From: UBA4738 sp002413305
Lineage (GTDB): Bacteria > Actinomycetota > UBA4738
Reading direction: 5' to 3'
Length of the DNA stretch: 64,000 bases
Assembly: GCA_036847185.1 (NCBI GenBank)
Contig: DAIUAM010000007.1
Coordinates: 1-64,000 of the forward strand
A model generated the notes under the pieces. That model worked only from the letters and a program-made list of their open reading frames with translations, was not told the origin of the DNA and searched no databases. Of the stretch, positions 51,070 through 59,565 are shown in pieces (position 1 is the stretch's first letter; each line of letters starts with the position of its first letter). The translations under genes and the position numbers were made by a program.

Positions 51070-52644
51070 ATGGCCGAACAGACGTTCCGGATCACGTACG
51101 CCACGATGTCCGCCGACAACCCCGAGCTCCATGCCGCCTACGAGGAGGGCGTGGAGAGGACGAAGCAGTGGCTCGGACAGAAGCATCAGTTCTACGTCGA
51201 CGGGGAAGCCCGGGAGGGCGAGGGCTACGTCGAGGAGCGATCCCCGATCGACCGGGACATCGTCATCGGCCACTTCGCCCAGGCGAACCGCCAGGACGCG
51301 AAGGATGCCATCGCCGCCGCGAAGAGCTTCGCGCCGGAGTGGGGAACCACCCCGTGGCAGGAGCGCGTGAAGATCATGCGGCAGGTGGCCGACGTCATCT
51401 CCTCCCGCGTGTATGACCTGGCCGCCGTGATGGCGATCGAGGTCGGCAAGAGCCGGCTGGAGGCGCTCGGCGACGTGGAGGAGACGGCCGACCTCATCCG
51501 CTATTACTGCACGCAGATGGAGAACGGCGACGGGTTCGAGTTCGAGATGGAGGCGCTGAGCCCGGCGACCGAGCACAACCGGAGCGTGCTCCGTCCCTAC
51601 GGCGTGTGGGCTGTGATCAGCCCGTTCAACTTCCCGATGGCGCTGGCCGGCGGGCCGTCCGGTGCCGCACTGGTGGCCGGCAACTGCGTGGTGTTCAAGC
51701 CGTCCCACCAAGGCTACCTCACCGCCCTCGGGCTCTATTCGTGCATCCGCGACGGCGGCGTGCCGTCCGGTGCGTTCCACATCGTGACCGGACCCGGTTC
51801 GACCGTCGGCGACGAGCTGTACACGAACCCCGACGTCGACGGCCTGACCTTCACCGGCTCCTACGCGGTCGGGATGCAGATCTACCGGAACTTCGCACGT
51901 GAGTACCCGAAGCCGGCGATCTGCGAGATGGGCGGCAAGAACCCGGCCATCGTCACCGCGAAGGCCGACCTCGACAAGGCCACCGAGGGCGTGATGCGCT
52001 CGGCGTTCGGCTTCAGCGGGCAGAAGTGTTCGGCCTGCTCGCGGGTCTACGTCGAACGCCCGGTCTACGACGCGTTCGTGGAGAAGCTGGTCGAGAAGGC
52101 GTCGAAGTTGAAGGTGGGCGACCCGCTGCAGAAGGAGACGTTCACCGGCCCGGTCATCAACGAGAAGGCCGTGGAGACGTTCCTGGGAGCGGTGGAGGAC
52201 GTGAAGACCGGCGGCGGGCGCGTGCTGCTGGGCGGCGAACGGATCACCGGGGACGATCTGGCCCGCGGGCTGTTCGTCCAGCCGGCCATCGTCGAAGCCC
52301 CGCTGGACCACCGGGTGTGGAAGGAAGAGCTGTTCGTGCCCTTCGTCGCCGTGGCGCCGGTCGACTCGCTGGACGAGGCGCTGAAGCTGGCCAACGACAC
52401 CGAATACGGGCTGACCGCCGGGTTCTACTCCGAGGACAAGGCTGAACAGCAACGCTTCCTGAACGAGATCGAAGCCGGCGTGGTGTACGTCAATCGCAAG
52501 GCGGGCGCGACCACGGGGGCATGGCCGGGCATGCAGCCGTTCGGCGGCTGGAAGGGCTCGGGGACCAGCGGGAAGGCCGGCGGCGGGCTGCACTACGTGC
52601 AGCAGTACCTGCGCGAGCAGAGCCGCACCGTCATCGAGGACTAG
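51070..52644 (+). CDS. pruA: 1-pyrroline-5-carboxylate dehydrogenase (L-glutamate gamma-semialdehyde dehydrogenase)
   Basis: A 524-residue NAD-dependent aldehyde dehydrogenase. The family signs are FEFEMEALSPATEHNRSVLR, PYGVWAVISPFNFPMALAGG, KPSHQGYLTALGLYSCI, the catalytic glutamate in ICEMGGKNPAIV, and the catalytic cysteine in FGFSGQKCSACSR. The C-terminal PFGGWKGSGTSGKAGGGLHY is typical of RocA/PruA. It oxidises the aldehyde from proline or ornithine breakdown to glutamate. The ATG follows GGAGGTG. It opens a five-gene operon with two aminotransferases and a CoA-transferase. Confidence 0.88.
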   Translation: MAEQTFRITYATMSADNPELHAAYEEGVERTKQWLGQKHQFYVDGEAREGEGYVEERSPIDRDIVIGHFAQANRQDAKDAIAAAKSFAPEWGTTPWQERVKIMRQVADVISSRVYDLAAVMAIEVGKSRLEALGDVEETADLIRYYCTQMENGDGFEFEMEALSPATEHNRSVLRPYGVWAVISPFNFPMALAGGPSGAALVAGNCVVFKPSHQGYLTALGLYSCIRDGGVPSGAFHIVTGPGSTVGDELYTNPDVDGLTFTGSYAVGMQIYRNFAREYPKPAICEMGGKNPAIVTAKADLDKATEGVMRSAFGFSGQKCSACSRVYVERPVYDAFVEKLVEKASKLKVGDPLQKETFTGPVINEKAVETFLGAVEDVKTGGGRVLLGGERITGDDLARGLFVQPAIVEAPLDHRVWKEELFVPFVAVAPVDSLDEALKLANDTEYGLTAGFYSEDKAEQQRFLNEIEAGVVYVNRKAGATTGAWPGMQPFGGWKGSGTSGKAGGGLHYVQQYLREQSRTVIED

Positions 52645-52657
52645 GCGAGGAGGGCCG

Positions 52658-54028
52658 TTGACCGACGCCCTCGCGCTCTCGCACGACGAGCTCGCCGCCC
52701 TCGACGAGCCCCGGCTCAGGACCGCCATCCCGGGGCCGAAGGCGAAGGCCGTCATCCGCCAGGACGACCGGGTCACGTCGCCATCGCTCCCGCGGGCGTA
52801 CGCGTTCGTGCCCGACCGCGGGGCCGGGTCGATGATCGAAGACGTCGACGGGAACGACTTCCTCGACTTCAACGCCGGTATCGCGGTGTGTTCGACCGGC
52901 CACGCTCATCCGGCCGTGGTGGAGGCCATCCGGGAGCAGGCCGGGAGGCTCCTGCACTTCTCGGCGTCCGACTTCTTCCTTCCGATCTACGCCGACCTCT
53001 GCGAGCGGCTCGATGAGATCGCCCCGATGACAGGCCCGACGCGTTCGTTCCTGACGAACTCCGGCACCGAGGCGGTGGAGGCGGCCATGAAGCTGGCGCG
53101 GCATCGCACCGGCCGCCAATACTTCGTCTCGTTCGTGGGCTCCTTCCACGGCCGGTCGTACGGGAGCGTCTCGCTGACGGCGTCGAAGGCGAAGTACCAC
53201 CAGGGGTTCGGGCCCCTGCTCCCTGGCGTGGTCCACGTGCCCCACTGGGGCGAACCGGAAAGCATCGACTACCTCGAACAGGTCGTCTTCAAACGGCTGG
53301 TGCCGGCGGAGGAGGTGGCCGCCATCTTCGTGGAAGCGGTGCTCGGCGAGGGCGGCTACGTGTTCCCCGAACCCGGTTGGCTGCCGGCCCTCCGGGACCT
53401 GTGCACCCGCCACGGCATCCTGTTCGTCGCCGACGAGATCCAGTCGGGCATGGGCCGGACGGGCAAGATGTGGGCGGTCGAGCGGTACGGCGTCGAGCCG
53501 GACATCGTGCTCGCCGGCAAGGGGTTGGCCTCCGGGATGCCGCTCGGGGCCATGATGGCCCGGGGGAAGCTGATGACGTGGCCGATGGGCGCGCACGGGT
53601 CGACCTTCGGCGGCAATCCGGTATCGTGCGCGGCCGCGCTGGCCACGATCGACCTCATCGAGAAGGAGCTCCTCGCGAACGCCACCGACGTGGGCGGCGG
53701 CCTGCTCCGGGACCTCATCGCCCTCCGGGAGCGCCAGCCGCTCATCACCCGGGCGGCCGGGGCGGGCCTGATGATCGGGATCGACCTGGCGTCGCCCATC
53801 GTCGCGGACGCGGTCGAGCTGGCCGCGTTCCACAGCGGCCTGCTGACGCTGCGGTGCGGCGACTCGACGATCCGCATGTCTCCTCCGCTCGTGCTGCGGG
53901 CCGGGCAGGCCGAGGTCGGCGTCCGCATCTTCGACGAGGCCTGCCGTATGGTCGCGGAGCGCGGGCCCGAGGCGTTCGTGCGGGCGGGCGAGCACGAAGC
54001 CGGCCCCGACGTCCCCGAGGGCGCGTGA
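52658..54028 (+). CDS. Class III aminotransferase (GabT/RocD-like)
   Basis: A 456-residue PLP aminotransferase of class III. Signatures: DFNAGIAVCSTGHAHPAVVE, the phosphate loop NSGTEAVEAAMKLARHRTGR, GSFHGRSYGSVSLTASK, the cofactor-binding LFVADEIQSGMGRTGKMWA, and the PLP lysine in VLAGKGLASGMPLGAMM (about residue 288). Substrates of this class include 4-aminobutyrate, ornithine and lysine. The TTG start at 52658 follows GAGGAGGG, 13 bases after the dehydrogenase stop. With the preceding P5C dehydrogenase, an omega-amino acid donor such as ornithine is likely. Confidence 0.85.
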   Translation: MTDALALSHDELAALDEPRLRTAIPGPKAKAVIRQDDRVTSPSLPRAYAFVPDRGAGSMIEDVDGNDFLDFNAGIAVCSTGHAHPAVVEAIREQAGRLLHFSASDFFLPIYADLCERLDEIAPMTGPTRSFLTNSGTEAVEAAMKLARHRTGRQYFVSFVGSFHGRSYGSVSLTASKAKYHQGFGPLLPGVVHVPHWGEPESIDYLEQVVFKRLVPAEEVAAIFVEAVLGEGGYVFPEPGWLPALRDLCTRHGILFVADEIQSGMGRTGKMWAVERYGVEPDIVLAGKGLASGMPLGAMMARGKLMTWPMGAHGSTFGGNPVSCAAALATIDLIEKELLANATDVGGGLLRDLIALRERQPLITRAAGAGLMIGIDLASPIVADAVELAAFHSGLLTLRCGDSTIRMSPPLVLRAGQAEVGVRIFDEACRMVAERGPEAFVRAGEHEAGPDVPEGA

Positions 54029-54044
54029 GCCTTCGGCCCACTCG

Positions 54045-54965
54045 ATGACGACGTCGAAGGTCACCTCGATGCACGATGCCGTGGCCGACCTGGTCCGGGA
54101 CGGTGACACCATGGCCATCGAGGGGTTCACCCATCTCATCTGTTTCGCCGCCGGGCACGAGATCATCCGACAAGGCCGGCGCGACCTGACCCTGTGCCGG
54201 ATGACCCCGGACGTCATCTACGACCAGATGATCGGGGCCGGTGTGGCCTCGAAGCTCGTGTTCTCATGGCTGGGGAACCCCGGGGTGGGGTCGCTGCACG
54301 CCATCCGGCGGCGACTGGAGCGGGCCGACCCGGAGCCGCTGGAGATCGAGGAGTACTCGCACTTCGGCATGGTGTGCCGCTACGTGGCGGGGGCGTCGCG
54401 GCTCCCGTTCTTCCCGCTGCGGTCGTACTTCGAGAGCGATCTGCCGAAGGCGAACCCGCGGATCGTCCGCATGGAGTCGCCCTACGACGGGGAACCCGTG
54501 TACGCGGTGCCGCCACTCAATCCCGACGTGACGATCGTGCACGCGCAGCGGGCCGACGCGAGCGGGAACGCCCAGATCTGGGGGCTGCTCGGGTGCCAGA
54601 AGGAGGCGGCGTTCGCGGCTTCCCGGGTGATCGTGGTGTGCGAGGAGCTGGTCGGCGAGGCGGTCGTCCGGCGCGACCCGAACCGGACCGCCATCCCGGG
54701 GATCGTGGTCGACGCGGTGGTCGTCGAACCGCGGGCCTGCCATCCCTCCTACGCGCAGGGGTACTACGACCGCGACAACACCTTCTACCGGGACTGGGAC
54801 GCAGTAGCCCGCGACCCGTCCGTTCTGGAGGCGTGGCTGGGCGAATGGGTGTACGGGCTCGCCTCCCACGCCGAGTACGTCGAGAAGCTGGGTGCGGAAC
54901 GGTGGGCGTCGCTGGCGGCCGGCGAGGCGTGGTCCGATCCGGTCAACTACGGCGAATACGCATGA
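54045..54965 (+). CDS. CoA-transferase, alpha subunit (family I)
   Basis: A 306-residue alpha subunit of a heterodimeric acyl-CoA:acid CoA-transferase. It resembles the glutaconate/3-oxoacid CoA-transferase alpha chain: DGDTMAIEGFTHLICFAAGH, GVASKLVFSWLGNPGVGSLH, NPDVTIVHAQRADASGNAQI, and SRVIVVCEELVGEAVVRRDP. These enzymes move CoA between acyl-CoA and a free acid. The stop overlaps the beta-subunit ATG by four bases. The acid substrate is unknown, but the operon context suggests a product of amino-acid degradation. Confidence 0.84.
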   Translation: MTTSKVTSMHDAVADLVRDGDTMAIEGFTHLICFAAGHEIIRQGRRDLTLCRMTPDVIYDQMIGAGVASKLVFSWLGNPGVGSLHAIRRRLERADPEPLEIEEYSHFGMVCRYVAGASRLPFFPLRSYFESDLPKANPRIVRMESPYDGEPVYAVPPLNPDVTIVHAQRADASGNAQIWGLLGCQKEAAFAASRVIVVCEELVGEAVVRRDPNRTAIPGIVVDAVVVEPRACHPSYAQGYYDRDNTFYRDWDAVARDPSVLEAWLGEWVYGLASHAEYVEKLGAERWASLAAGEAWSDPVNYGEYA

Positions 54966-55729
54966 GCGCAGCCGAGGAGCGGCCGTACACCCCCACCGAG
55001 ATGATGATCGTCGCCTCCGCCCGGCAGCTCGCCGGCGAGCGGATCTGTTTCGTCGGCGTCGGCCCCCCCAACATCGCGTGCAACCTGGCGAAGCGGACCG
55101 TCTCGCCCGACCTGGAACTGGTCTACGAGGCGGGCGTGTTCGGCTCGGTGCCTGCGCGGCTCCCGCTCTCGATCGGTGACCCTACGCTGGTGACGGGGAG
55201 CCTCCAGGTCACATCGATGTTCGAACTCTTCGCCTACTACCTGCAGGCGGGGCGCATCGACGTGGGGTTCCTCGGCGCCTCGCAGATCGACCGGTTCGGC
55301 AACATCAACACGACCACGATCGGCGAATATGCCCACCCCACGGTCCGGCTGCCGGGCTCCGGCGGGGCATGCGAGATCGCCATCAACGCACGGAAGGTCT
55401 TCGTCATCATGCCGCAGTCGAAGCGCTCGTTCGTCGAGCGGATCGACTTCGTCACTTCGCCCGGGCACCTCACGGGGAAGCGGCCTGCGGCGTGGGGGGC
55501 GGGCCCGTCGGCCGTCATCACCGGGCTGGGGGTGTATGGGTTCGACGACGAGACCGGGGAGATGGAGCTGGCCTCCCTGCATCCGGGCGTGACGCTGGGG
55601 GACGTGCGGGAGGCGACCGGATGGGAGATGCGTGTGGCCGGCGACGTGCGGGAGACCCCGCCGCCCAGCGACGAAGAGCTCCGCCTCATGCGCGAGGAGC
55701 TGGGCCCCGGCGGGGCGTCCACGCGATGA
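54962..55729 (+). CDS. CoA-transferase, beta subunit (family I)
   Basis: A 255-residue beta subunit. The active-site glutamate is in ELVYEAGVFGSVPARLPLSI near residue 55, where the family has a glutamate that forms a covalent CoA thioester. GERICFVGVGPPNIACNLAK, GRIDVGFLGASQIDRFGNIN and IMPQSKRSFVERIDFVTSPG are family segments. ATG overlaps the alpha subunit stop. A long open frame running through from 54194 only shadows the alpha subunit. Confidence 0.84.
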   Translation: MSAAEERPYTPTEMMIVASARQLAGERICFVGVGPPNIACNLAKRTVSPDLELVYEAGVFGSVPARLPLSIGDPTLVTGSLQVTSMFELFAYYLQAGRIDVGFLGASQIDRFGNINTTTIGEYAHPTVRLPGSGGACEIAINARKVFVIMPQSKRSFVERIDFVTSPGHLTGKRPAAWGAGPSAVITGLGVYGFDDETGEMELASLHPGVTLGDVREATGWEMRVAGDVRETPPPSDEELRLMREELGPGGASTR

Positions 55730-55748
55730 CGCGCGAACGGAGGTCGCG

Positions 55749-57074
55749 GTGAGCAGCGTCTTCCATCGGGTCGAGAACCGGCCGCTCCCGGTGGCCGTTC
55801 GAGCCGAAGGGTCGTGCGTCTGGGACGCCGAAGGCAAGCGCTACCTCGACGCGGCGGGAGGGGCGATCGTGGTCGGGATCGGGCACGGCGACCGGGACGT
55901 CGCGGCCTCGATGGAGGAGCAGGCTTCTGCGGTGGCGTTCGCCCACGGGACGCAGTTCACGACCCCGGCGCTGGAGGCGTACGCGGCAGAGCTGGCCCCG
56001 CTCCTCCCGATGGAGGCACCCAGGGTCTATCCGGTGAGCGGCGGAAGCGAGGCGGTCGAGACGGCCCTGAAGCTCGCCCGGACGTACCACCTGGCCAGGG
56101 GAGACTCGGGCCGCCACAAGGTGATCGCCCGGTGGGGCTCCTATCACGGCAACACGCTCGGCGCGCTGGACGCGAGCGGGCGACCGCCCCTGCGCGCGCC
56201 GTACGGGCCGTGGCTGGGCCGGGTCGTGCATGTCCCGGCCGCCAACGAGTACCGGTGTCCGTTCGATACGCATCCGCAGGGGTGCGGCGAACGGCACGCC
56301 GAACTCCTGGAGCGCGCGATCCTGGAGGAAGGCCCGGACTCGGTGGCGTGTTTCATCGCCGAACCGGTTGTCGGGGCGACGTTGGGCGCCGTGGCCCCGC
56401 CCGACGGCTACTGGCCCGCCGTCCGCGAGGTTTGCTCGCGCCACGGCGTGCTGCTGGTCGCCGACGAGGTCATGACCGGCTTCGGGCGGACCGGTGCGTG
56501 GTTCGGTTCCGACCATTGGGGGCTGCGACCCGACATCCTGACCGCCGGGAAGGGAGCGTCCTCCGGCTACTGGCCGCTCGGGCTGACCGTGTGCTCCGGC
56601 GAGATCTTCGAAGCCGTCGTCGCCGGAGGGTTCGTCCACGGGTTCACGAATTCCCACTCGGCGGTGGGGGCAGCGGTCGGCCGGGCGGTGCTGGCGAAGC
56701 TCCGGGATGGCGGGCTCGTGGAGGCCAGCCGGATCAAAGGCGAGCGTCTGCTGAAGGAGCTCAGCGAGGCGCTCGCCGACGAACCGCACGTGGGCGACGT
56801 CCGCGGCCTGGGCCTGATGATCGGGATCGAACTGGTCGCCGATCGCCAGACGAAAGCGCCCTTCGCCCGGGCCGAGCACGTGACCGAGGGCGTGCTGGCT
56901 GCGGCGCGGGAGTCCGGGCTGCTGCTCTACCCTTCACCGGGCGGGGCGGACGGCACGAACGGGGACGCCTTCATGCTCGGGCCGCCCTTCGTCATCACCG
57001 ATGAGGAGCTGACCGAAGCCGTCGAGAAGACGCACGCGGCCATCGTCGCCGCGGCATCGCCCGCACGCCCCTGA
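55749..57074 (+). CDS. Class III aminotransferase (second in operon)
   Basis: A 441-residue class III PLP aminotransferase. Signatures: VGIGHGDRDVAASMEEQASA, PVSGGSEAVETALKLARTYH, RWGSYHGNTLGALDASGRPP, LLVADEVMTGFGRTGAWFGS, and the PLP lysine in TAGKGASSGYWPLGL (about residue 276). It differs from the first aminotransferase in length and sequence and is closer to the beta-alanine/omega-amino-acid:pyruvate branch in feel. The GTG start follows CGGAGGTCGCG, 20 bases after the CoA-transferase stop. Confidence 0.82.
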   Translation: MSSVFHRVENRPLPVAVRAEGSCVWDAEGKRYLDAAGGAIVVGIGHGDRDVAASMEEQASAVAFAHGTQFTTPALEAYAAELAPLLPMEAPRVYPVSGGSEAVETALKLARTYHLARGDSGRHKVIARWGSYHGNTLGALDASGRPPLRAPYGPWLGRVVHVPAANEYRCPFDTHPQGCGERHAELLERAILEEGPDSVACFIAEPVVGATLGAVAPPDGYWPAVREVCSRHGVLLVADEVMTGFGRTGAWFGSDHWGLRPDILTAGKGASSGYWPLGLTVCSGEIFEAVVAGGFVHGFTNSHSAVGAAVGRAVLAKLRDGGLVEASRIKGERLLKELSEALADEPHVGDVRGLGLMIGIELVADRQTKAPFARAEHVTEGVLAAARESGLLLYPSPGGADGTNGDAFMLGPPFVITDEELTEAVEKTHAAIVAAASPARP

Positions 57075-57102
57075 CGTCCCGGACCCGCCGGCTCCCCTCC
57101 GG

Positions 57103-57414
57103 TCAGCCCTCCGGCCACTCCGGCTTCGGCTTCGGCCTCTGCGTCAGCACATCGTCCAGCGAGCGCTTCGGCTTCGGCTCGCCCCCCAGCAGATCGTCGA
57201 GCTTCGACCCGGTACCGAGGTCACCGGCCGCCGTCAGCAAGTCGTCGAGCGACTTCCCCGCGTCGCCCTTCAGGCGGATCCGCAGCGCGGCGAGCACCGA
57301 GGCGTGCTTGTCCGCGAGGCCGCCGGAGACCTTGATCTCCGTCAGGGCCTCTTCCGCCCGCCGCAGCAGGCGCTCGTCCTCGACGATCCTGGAACGCAGC
57401 TCGTCCTCGCCCAC
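57103..57414 (-). CDS. Hypothetical protein with coiled-coil start, 103 aa
   Basis: A small soluble protein. The first 35 residues are helical and charged (GEDELRSRIVEDERLLRRAE), and the C-terminal half repeats a short acidic motif: KSLDDLL, SKLDDLLGGEPKPK, RSLDDVLTQRPKPKPEWP. The SLDDLL-type repeats, three times with Lys/Pro between, suggest a flexible scaffold or binding tail. Its GTG start lies 82 bases from the divergent alcohol dehydrogenase GTG. No family was recognised. Confidence 0.5.
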   Translation of the reverse strand: MGEDELRSRIVEDERLLRRAEEALTEIKVSGGLADKHASVLAALRIRLKGDAGKSLDDLLTAAGDLGTGSKLDDLLGGEPKPKRSLDDVLTQRPKPKPEWPEG

Positions 57415-57482
57415 CCGGCCAGTCTATGGCGTCCTCTACCTCAGGACCTCATCCTTCTCCTCGCTCCGAAGCTGACTCCCGC

Positions 57483-57488
57483 TACACT
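57483..57488 (+). promoter_or_regulatory. Candidate -10 element for a leaderless transcript
   Basis: TACACT lies eight bases before the alcohol dehydrogenase GTG (57497), with no ribosome site between them. The layout mirrors the one at 5768-5781. Confidence 0.35.
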
Positions 57489-57496
57489 CCCGTTCG

Positions 57497-58555
57497 GTGA
57501 GAGCCGGCAGGTTCCTCGGTCCCGGCCGGCCGGTGTCGGTCGAAGCGATCCCCGACCCGGTCCCCGGCCCCGGCGAGGTCGTCGTGAAGGTGGCGGCCTG
57601 CGGGATCTGCGCTTCCGACCTGCACTTCATCCACGGCGAGATGCCGCTCCCCGCCCCGACCCCGTTGACCATGGGCCACGAGCCTTCGGGGACCATCGCG
57701 GCGGTCGGGCCCGACGTCCCGGTCTGGAGGGAAGGCGACCCCGTCTCGCTTCACGCCGGGAAGGTGTGCATGGCCTGCGCCCGGTGCGCGGCCGGCCGGC
57801 TCGAAGAGTGCCGGAACCCGCAGGTCATGGGCATCCACTACGACGGCGCGTGGGCCGAGTTCGTCCGGGTGCCCTGGTACTCAATGGCCCGGATCCCGCC
57901 CGGGGTGTCGTTCGAACATGCCGCCATCGCGTGCGACGCGGTCTCCACGCCCTACGCCGCCCTCATCGACCGAGGCACCGTTCGCCCGGGCGAGCGGGTC
58001 GGGATCTGGGGGATCGGCGGGCTCGGCACCCACGCGGTCCAGATCGCACGGATGGCCGGCGCGTCGTTCGTCGTGGCGGTGGACCCGATCGAAGCCGCGC
58101 GGGAACGGGCGCGAGCGGTCGGCGCGGACCTGGCGCTCGACCCCTCCGAGGACGTCCCCGGTGCCATCCGGGACGCGACGCATGGCCGGGGCCTGGACCT
58201 CGCCGTCGACGCCATCGGCAGATCCGCCGTGGTCCGCCAGGCGATGTTCTCGCTCGAGCGCGGCGGCCGGATCGTCCTGATGGGGCAGTCGATGGAGTCC
58301 CTCGACGCCGGCCCCATCCTGTTCCTCTCGTTCCTTGGGACGAGCATCCTGGGACACCTGGGGTACTCGAAGGCCCATCTCGAACAGGTCCTCGACCTGA
58401 TCGCCACCGGGCGGCTGGATCTCTCCAGGTCCATCTCGGACCGGCTCCCCCTGGAGCGGGTCCAGGAAGGCGTCGAGCGCCTGACCAGCAAGGAAGAATC
58501 CACGGTCCGGCTGGTCGTCCTGCCGAACGGCGAGCCTCCCGCGCCCGGGAGCTAG
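57497..58555 (+). CDS. Zinc-dependent alcohol dehydrogenase (medium-chain family)
   Basis: A 352-residue medium-chain dehydrogenase. Catalytic-zinc ligands are in AACGICASDLHFIHG and TMGHEPSGTI. The structural zinc loop CMACARCAAGRLEEC has the four required cysteines. The Rossmann motif is VGIWGIGGLGTHAVQIARMA (about residue 167), and AVDPIEAARERARAVGADLA follows. The likely reaction is NAD(P)-linked oxidation of an alcohol. It ends in CTAG, which gives the stop codon of this gene and of the opposing PHP gene at once. Confidence 0.84.
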   Translation: MRAGRFLGPGRPVSVEAIPDPVPGPGEVVVKVAACGICASDLHFIHGEMPLPAPTPLTMGHEPSGTIAAVGPDVPVWREGDPVSLHAGKVCMACARCAAGRLEECRNPQVMGIHYDGAWAEFVRVPWYSMARIPPGVSFEHAAIACDAVSTPYAALIDRGTVRPGERVGIWGIGGLGTHAVQIARMAGASFVVAVDPIEAARERARAVGADLALDPSEDVPGAIRDATHGRGLDLAVDAIGRSAVVRQAMFSLERGGRIVLMGQSMESLDAGPILFLSFLGTSILGHLGYSKAHLEQVLDLIATGRLDLSRSISDRLPLERVQEGVERLTSKEESTVRLVVLPNGEPPAPGS

Positions 58556-59421
58556 ACGGGCTCAGCCCTGGCGCGAGCGAGCCGGAGCTCCGCGGCTCGC
58601 GTCTTCAACCGTTCGTACTGTTCGACCGGCGTGGTCCGCATCCCCAGTCGAACGGGGTCGTACCGTTCGCCGTGACAGTCCGACGAGCCCGTCCAGAACA
58701 AGCCCAACCGCTGGGCGGTTCGGATGTAGTCCGCCTCCACCTCGGGCGTGTGCTCGGGGTGGGAAGCCTCGATCCCGTCCAGGCCGGCGCCGGCCAGTTC
58801 GTCCAGGAGCTCGCGCGGAGCAGGCGAGGTCTCCCGCCACGTCCCCGGATGAGCCAGCACGCAGACGCCCCCGGCCTGGTGGATCAACGCCAGCGCGTCC
58901 AGCGGGTGAAGCGCATGCTTCTCCACGTAGGCCCGGCCGTTCGATCCGATGAGCTCCTCGGTGAACGCGTCCTTCAGCGTCGGCACCACGCCGGCTTCGA
59001 CCAGCGCCTGCGCCACGTGCGGACGCACGATGTTCCCGCCCTCGGCGATCTCCCGGACCCGTTCGAAAGAGATCGGGTAGCCGAGCTCCTGAAGCTTGCG
59101 GACCATCAGCTCGCCCCGGCTGAAGCGGTCGGCGCGAAGGCGCTGCAGCTCCGCCGCGAAGTCCGGGTCCGAAGCGTCCATGAAGTAACAGAGGATGTGA
59201 ACTCCTTCGTCCCGGTACAGGGTCGAGAACTCCACGCCGGGGACGACCTGCACGCCGAGCTCCCCACCAGCCGCGAGGGCCTCGTCCAGCCCTCCGGTCG
59301 TGTCGTGATCGGTGATGGCCACCGTGTCCAGCCGGCGTTCGCGCGCCAGCGAGATGGTTCGGCGCGGCGGATACGTGCCGTCGGAGTAGACGGTATGCGC
59401 GTGAAGGTCGATACCGGTCAT
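58552..59421 (-). CDS. PHP-domain phosphoesterase (RNase AM/TrpH-like)
   Basis: A 289-residue PHP-family metal hydrolase. Metal-binding motifs: DLHAHTVYSDGTYPP (residues 4-18), VAITDHDTTGG, GVEFST, VLAHPGTWRE and GSSDCHGERYDP. COG0613 members hydrolyse 3',5'-bisphosphonucleotides or trim RNA 5' ends. The ATG at 59421 begins just before the first motif; the open frame extends 29 codons upstream without support. It overlaps the alcohol dehydrogenase by three bases tail to tail. Confidence 0.82.
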   Translation of the reverse strand: MTGIDLHAHTVYSDGTYPPRRTISLARERRLDTVAITDHDTTGGLDEALAAGGELGVQVVPGVEFSTLYRDEGVHILCYFMDASDPDFAAELQRLRADRFSRGELMVRKLQELGYPISFERVREIAEGGNIVRPHVAQALVEAGVVPTLKDAFTEELIGSNGRAYVEKHALHPLDALALIHQAGGVCVLAHPGTWRETSPAPRELLDELAGAGLDGIEASHPEHTPEVEADYIRTAQRLGLFWTGSSDCHGERYDPVRLGMRTTPVEQYERLKTRAAELRLARARAEPV

Positions 59422-59565
59422 CGGGCCGGATATGTTCTCACACGCCTCCTGGGCCCGACCCCGACTCCACCGAGCCTCAACAGTTTCGTGACGACGCTGT
59501 AGTTGCATGGGGGAGACATCCCGCCGCTTCCGGCCATGTCCGGTGACCTCCCTGAGAGGACAGCG

